Position numbers and translations under genes: made by a program. Of a stretch of DNA of 64,000 bases, positions 61,678 through 64,000 are shown piece after piece; within the stretch, counting starts at the first letter, position 1, and every line of letters starts with the position of its first letter. Below the pieces are notes generated by a model. It saw only the letters and a list, made by a program, of their open reading frames with translations. It had not been told where the DNA came from and searched no databases. The DNA comes from JBBQFI01 sp038237805 (lineage in GTDB: Bacteria; Verrucomicrobiota; Verrucomicrobiia; Chthoniobacterales; UBA10450). The stretch is from assembly GCA_038237805.1 (NCBI GenBank), contig JBBRYI010000006.1:146472-210471 (forward strand). The letters run 5' to 3'.

Positions 61678-62454
61678 TTGCTTACGAATCCAGCTTACCG
61701 AAAAGTGGTAGCTGACCTACAGGACTGTGAAGAACGGTACCAAGGTTTACGGGAGTTGACGAACGAAAAGGACGGCGGTCATCGCCTAAGCGCCGTCACG
61801 TCCCTTGAGCGCGTAATGGTATTGCGTCGAGGATTGGACGCTCAATTGTTGGCCGCGGTCGAAGATGAACGACGGCGGATAGGTCAAGATTTGCATGATG
61901 ATCTTTGCCAGCGTCTCGGCGCCGCGGCGCTTCTTGCTGGGTCCTTGGAGAAGGAGATAGTCTCTACAAAGCCAGAGCAGAGGAAAAAAGCGGGCGTCAT
62001 AGCGGGGCTGATCTCAGACGCGATAGAGAGCTGCCGCAACATAGCAAGGGGCCTACATCCAGTAACGTTGGAGGCAGAGGGGTTGCCTGCCGCGTTCCAG
62101 GAATTAGCTGTCAGAGTACCGGAGGGTGTGCAGTTTCGCTGGCCTAATACAAAGAGGATCGACATTGAGCCGGGCATCGCGCTTCATCTGTACCGAATAG
62201 CGGAAGAAGCGCTCGGGAACGCATTGAAGCACGGCGACGCTACAAAAATCACCATCGAACTAACAATCTTGGATAGACGACCCGTTCTTGAAATTAGCAG
62301 TGACGGGAAGGCATTCGATCAGACATTGAAAACCCGCGGAATGGGGTTGCGGAACATGCAATACAGAGCAAAGGCTATTGGAGCAGCCCTTTCGATCAAG
62401 CCTCGCGAAAGCGGGGGAACTTGCGTTCGCTGCACGTTGCCCATTCGAGAATGA
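61678..62454 (+). CDS. NarL-type sensor histidine kinase (short, no sensor domain)
   Basis: A 258-residue protein with the HisKA_3 dimerisation motif (ERRRIGQDLHDDLCQRLGA, phospho-histidine in DLHDD) and a HATPase domain (IAEEALGNALKHG, RGMGLRNMQYRAKAIGA). It lacks membrane spans or a clear input domain; the first 45 residues are helical and may be the stub of a PAS linker (LQDCEERYQGL). The start is uncertain: TTG here or GTG 61705. The N-terminus could have been lost by deletion. No response regulator is adjacent. A terminator-like hairpin follows. Confidence 0.8.
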   Translation: MLTNPAYRKVVADLQDCEERYQGLRELTNEKDGGHRLSAVTSLERVMVLRRGLDAQLLAAVEDERRRIGQDLHDDLCQRLGAAALLAGSLEKEIVSTKPEQRKKAGVIAGLISDAIESCRNIARGLHPVTLEAEGLPAAFQELAVRVPEGVQFRWPNTKRIDIEPGIALHLYRIAEEALGNALKHGDATKITIELTILDRRPVLEISSDGKAFDQTLKTRGMGLRNMQYRAKAIGAALSIKPRESGGTCVRCTLPIRE

Positions 62455-62483
62455 AGGATTGTCGCGCGGACGATCGCAAGAAA

Positions 62484-62503
62484 AAAGCCTCAGAAGGGGC
62501 TTT
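62484..62503 (+). terminator. Probable terminator after the histidine kinase gene
   Basis: AAAGCCTC, tetraloop AGAA, GGGGCTTT: an 8-bp stem with one G-T pair, preceded by a run of A and ending in TTT. It lies 30 bp after the kinase stop. The short T-run makes it a weak intrinsic terminator. Confidence 0.55.
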
Positions 62504-62678
62504 AACGCCGACTTGAGCAGTATTGGTTACGGTATTTGTCCGAACCCCGAAACTAGGCAGGTAGCTTTTTGCCTCACTCAGTAGCGCCGAGAATCATGTG
62601 CTTCGCCTTGTATGCAGAGCAGGGATAGCTTGATTAAATCGAGGCAACCTTCAATCCGTGCAGAGGCGATTTGAGTGT

Positions 62679-62858
62679 ATGAACTCAAGCACGAACGATA
62701 AGATCAAAGGCGGACTGCACGAAGCAAAGGGCAAGATCAAGGAGAAGACAGGCGAAGTGACGGGCAATCCCGACTTGCGCGACCGGGGCACCGCGGAAAA
62801 GGCAGGTGGAAAGGTTCAGAGCAAAGTTGGCGACATCAAGAAGGTGTTTGGCAAATAG
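62679..62858 (+). CDS. CsbD family stress protein
   Basis: A 59-residue, highly charged protein with the CsbD signature (NDKIKGGLHEAKGKIKEKTG, then GNPDLRDRGTAEKAGGKVQS). CsbD-like proteins accumulate in general stress; their action is unknown. The ATG gives the normal length; the frame extends 7 codons upstream without a ribosome site. The next gene starts 41 bp downstream on the same strand and is also of stress type. Confidence 0.92.
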   Translation: MNSSTNDKIKGGLHEAKGKIKEKTGEVTGNPDLRDRGTAEKAGGKVQSKVGDIKKVFGK

Positions 62859-62899
62859 CTAAGAACCGCACGTTAGAGCAAGGAAGTAAGGAAAAAACA

Positions 62900-63229
62900 A
62901 TGAACGAACCATATAAACCTTTTGAGCCTGAAGGCGGCAGCCCGCCGGCTGACGAAAAATCAACGACCGCGACGGGGTCGACCGACCCGACGAGCAAATT
63001 CGAGAGCAGCAAAACGCAGACGCGCCGCGCGACTGATGATCTTAAGACCGCCGCTCGCGAGACAGTAGATGAGTATCGAGGTAAGGCCGAGCAGGCGTGG
63101 GGCGATGCCCAAGAACGTGTCCGCTCGTTCCACAAGGAGAGCGAGCAATACGTTCGCGAGAATCCGACGAAAGCCATCTTTTCCGTGCTCGGTATCGGAT
63201 TTCTGCTTGGACTGATCTTTCGGCGTTAG
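62900..63229 (+). CDS. DUF883 (ElaB/YqjD-like) membrane-anchored protein
   Basis: A 109-residue protein: a polar, disordered N-terminal part, a helical region (TRRATDDLKTAARETVDEY, KAEQAWGDAQERVRSF) and a C-terminal membrane helix (AIFSVLGIGFLLGLIFRR). E. coli relatives ElaB and YqjD sit in the inner membrane and bind ribosomes in stationary phase. A clear ribosome site (aaggaagtaagg) precedes the ATG. It probably shares a transcript with the csbD-like gene. Confidence 0.9.
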   Translation: MNEPYKPFEPEGGSPPADEKSTTATGSTDPTSKFESSKTQTRRATDDLKTAARETVDEYRGKAEQAWGDAQERVRSFHKESEQYVRENPTKAIFSVLGIGFLLGLIFRR

Positions 63230-63494
63230 GTCGCAAGTGGCCGGACGAAATGCGGAGCTGTCCTCCGCGCCGCCGCTCAGTTAGGTTTGATGGCGTGCCG
63301 ACTGTTCGGCTTGGCGCGACATCCTTTAAACAGGTGCTCGTTTGGTCAAACTAAGAGTCGTCGTTTGGCCTTAAGAGCGAGAGGAAATATTTTCCACTGT
63401 CGCCGCCGCTCCGCAGCCTGCCCGCAGTTGCAAACCCGTCGCTCGATCCCGCCAGCCAACGCCCCGGTCCCGCCGCGACGAACCCAGCGCCGTC

Positions 63495-63638
63495 CTAAAC
63501 GCTTCTGCCTCGAATCATGTGAATGACGAACATAACTACGGCGATGACGAGGACAATGTGGATCAGACCGCCAGCAACGTGCATGAAAAACCCGAACCCC
63601 CACAGGACGATAAGAATGATTGCGATGATAAGTAGCAT
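63495..63638 (-). CDS. Small lmo0937-family membrane protein
   Basis: A 47-residue protein made of two hydrophobic helices (LLIIAIILIVLWGFGFFMH, GGLIHIVLVIAVVMFVIHM) and ending IRGRSV. This is the layout of the lmo0937 family of tiny membrane proteins, often near stress genes. Start ATG at 63638. It ends 265 bp from the DUF883 gene on the other strand. Confidence 0.8.
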   Translation of the reverse strand: MLLIIAIILIVLWGFGFFMHVAGGLIHIVLVIAVVMFVIHMIRGRSV

Positions 63639-63826
63639 ATCGGTGAATCGCGACTGGTCACCGCTTTGCGCGCAAACTGTCCACAGCGTCAGCTTCTGAA
63701 CAAGGCAGTTCACAGGGTTCCGGGGCCTGTTAGGGCTGGTTTCGTCGGTCGGATAGGACTTTATCCTATACAGCGAAGCGCGTGGAGCCCGATTGTGCGC
63801 GGCGTTGGAATCCGTTTTCTTATCTG

Positions 63827-64000
63827 ATGTCGAAAGACATTATTCGAAAACATTTCAACCCCGAACAAAGGCTGGATATTTTGCGCGCGGGCGACCGCCT
63901 TCGAAAATGGCACTCGCTTGACGACAAACGTGTCTGCGTCATGTGCGACCAAGTATTCACTGGCCGGCAAATCGAAATCTCCCGCGACCAACGCGGCCGC
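63827..64000 (+). CDS. Partial hypothetical protein (cut by window end)
   Basis: 58 codons from an ATG to the end of the window. It reads MSKDIIRKHFNPEQRLDILR and later DKRVCVMCDQVFTGRQIEI, with a CxxC pair that could begin a zinc ribbon. I do not recognise the family. The C-terminus is missing. Confidence 0.6.
   Translation, partial: MSKDIIRKHFNPEQRLDILRAGDRLRKWHSLDDKRVCVMCDQVFTGRQIEISRDQRGR

Noticed and set aside
1..64000. CRISPR array or cas genes
   Set aside because: No regularly spaced repeats with unique spacers and no Cas-like protein were seen; the only tandem repeat is the 14-bp one at 45136-45187.

Overview
The window reads as a chromosomal segment of an uncultured soil bacterium of the PVC group, most likely Verrucomicrobiota (Spartobacteria/Chthoniobacterales type). 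This is inferred from an LL-diaminopimelate aminotransferase (dapL), a hopanoid pair (hpnH-shc), the gene complement, and short intergenic palindromic repeats of a kind I associate with that group. No rRNA gene or other decisive taxonomic marker is present, so the assignment is an inference.

Layout. 1-6.6 kb: hopanoid genes hpnH (5' end cut by the window) and shc, then Mn-type superoxide dismutase, dapL and a sigma-like/membrane-protein pair. 6.7-6.9 kb: tRNA-Met with a broken tRNA-like copy in front of it. 6.9-12.1 kb (minus strand): AI-2E family permease and two acyltransferase fusion proteins (acyltransferase-hydrolase and an Aas-like protein). 12.2-23.4 kb: MFS transporter, RecQ, a TPR/TMTC-like membrane protein, L,D-transpeptidase, an AP2-like small protein, a KsgA-Nudix fusion, a DUF697 protein and transketolase. 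23.5-34.3 kb: a long minus-strand series, smc, pyruvate/2-oxoacid dehydrogenase E1alpha-E1beta-E2, a rhodanese-like protein, SufU-like, SufT-like, rplI and dnaB. 34.4-44.9 kb: APC permease, M20 peptidase, NlpC/P60 protein, queC-queF, a hybrid histidine kinase, CPBP protease, nadE and tRNA-Lys(CTT).

45.2-55.1 kb is an accessory island. It is a tightly packed seven-gene operon on the plus strand: hsdM, hsdS, a PD-(D/E)XK nuclease with a possible PUA-like front domain, a HipA-like kinase core, a partner that looks like the missing HipA N-terminal subdomain fused to a HIRAN domain, hsdR, and a 353-residue protein of unknown type overlapping hsdR by 4 bp. I regard this as the best candidate for an undescribed system: a type I restriction-modification operon that carries a split HipA-like kinase/HIRAN module and an extra nuclease. 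It is preceded by a 14-bp tandem repeat and a strong terminator hairpin.

56-64 kb holds two Tat-exported proteins (a caspase-like protease and an alpha/beta hydrolase). It also holds broken C-terminal pieces of hsdM genes carrying short repeat insertions, then small stress-type proteins (GlsB/YeaQ-like, DUF4440-like, CsbD, DUF883, lmo0937-like) around a small histidine kinase. A partial gene runs off the right end.

A separate chromosome-scale signal is the non-palindromic 8-mer TCGTTAGG/CCTAACGA. I counted 29 copies by eye where about 2 would be expected by chance. They fall equally on both strands, mostly inside genes; 27 lie left of 45 kb and only 2 in the 19 kb to the right. This resembles a DNA-uptake-type or recombination motif and independently marks the right part as younger or foreign DNA.
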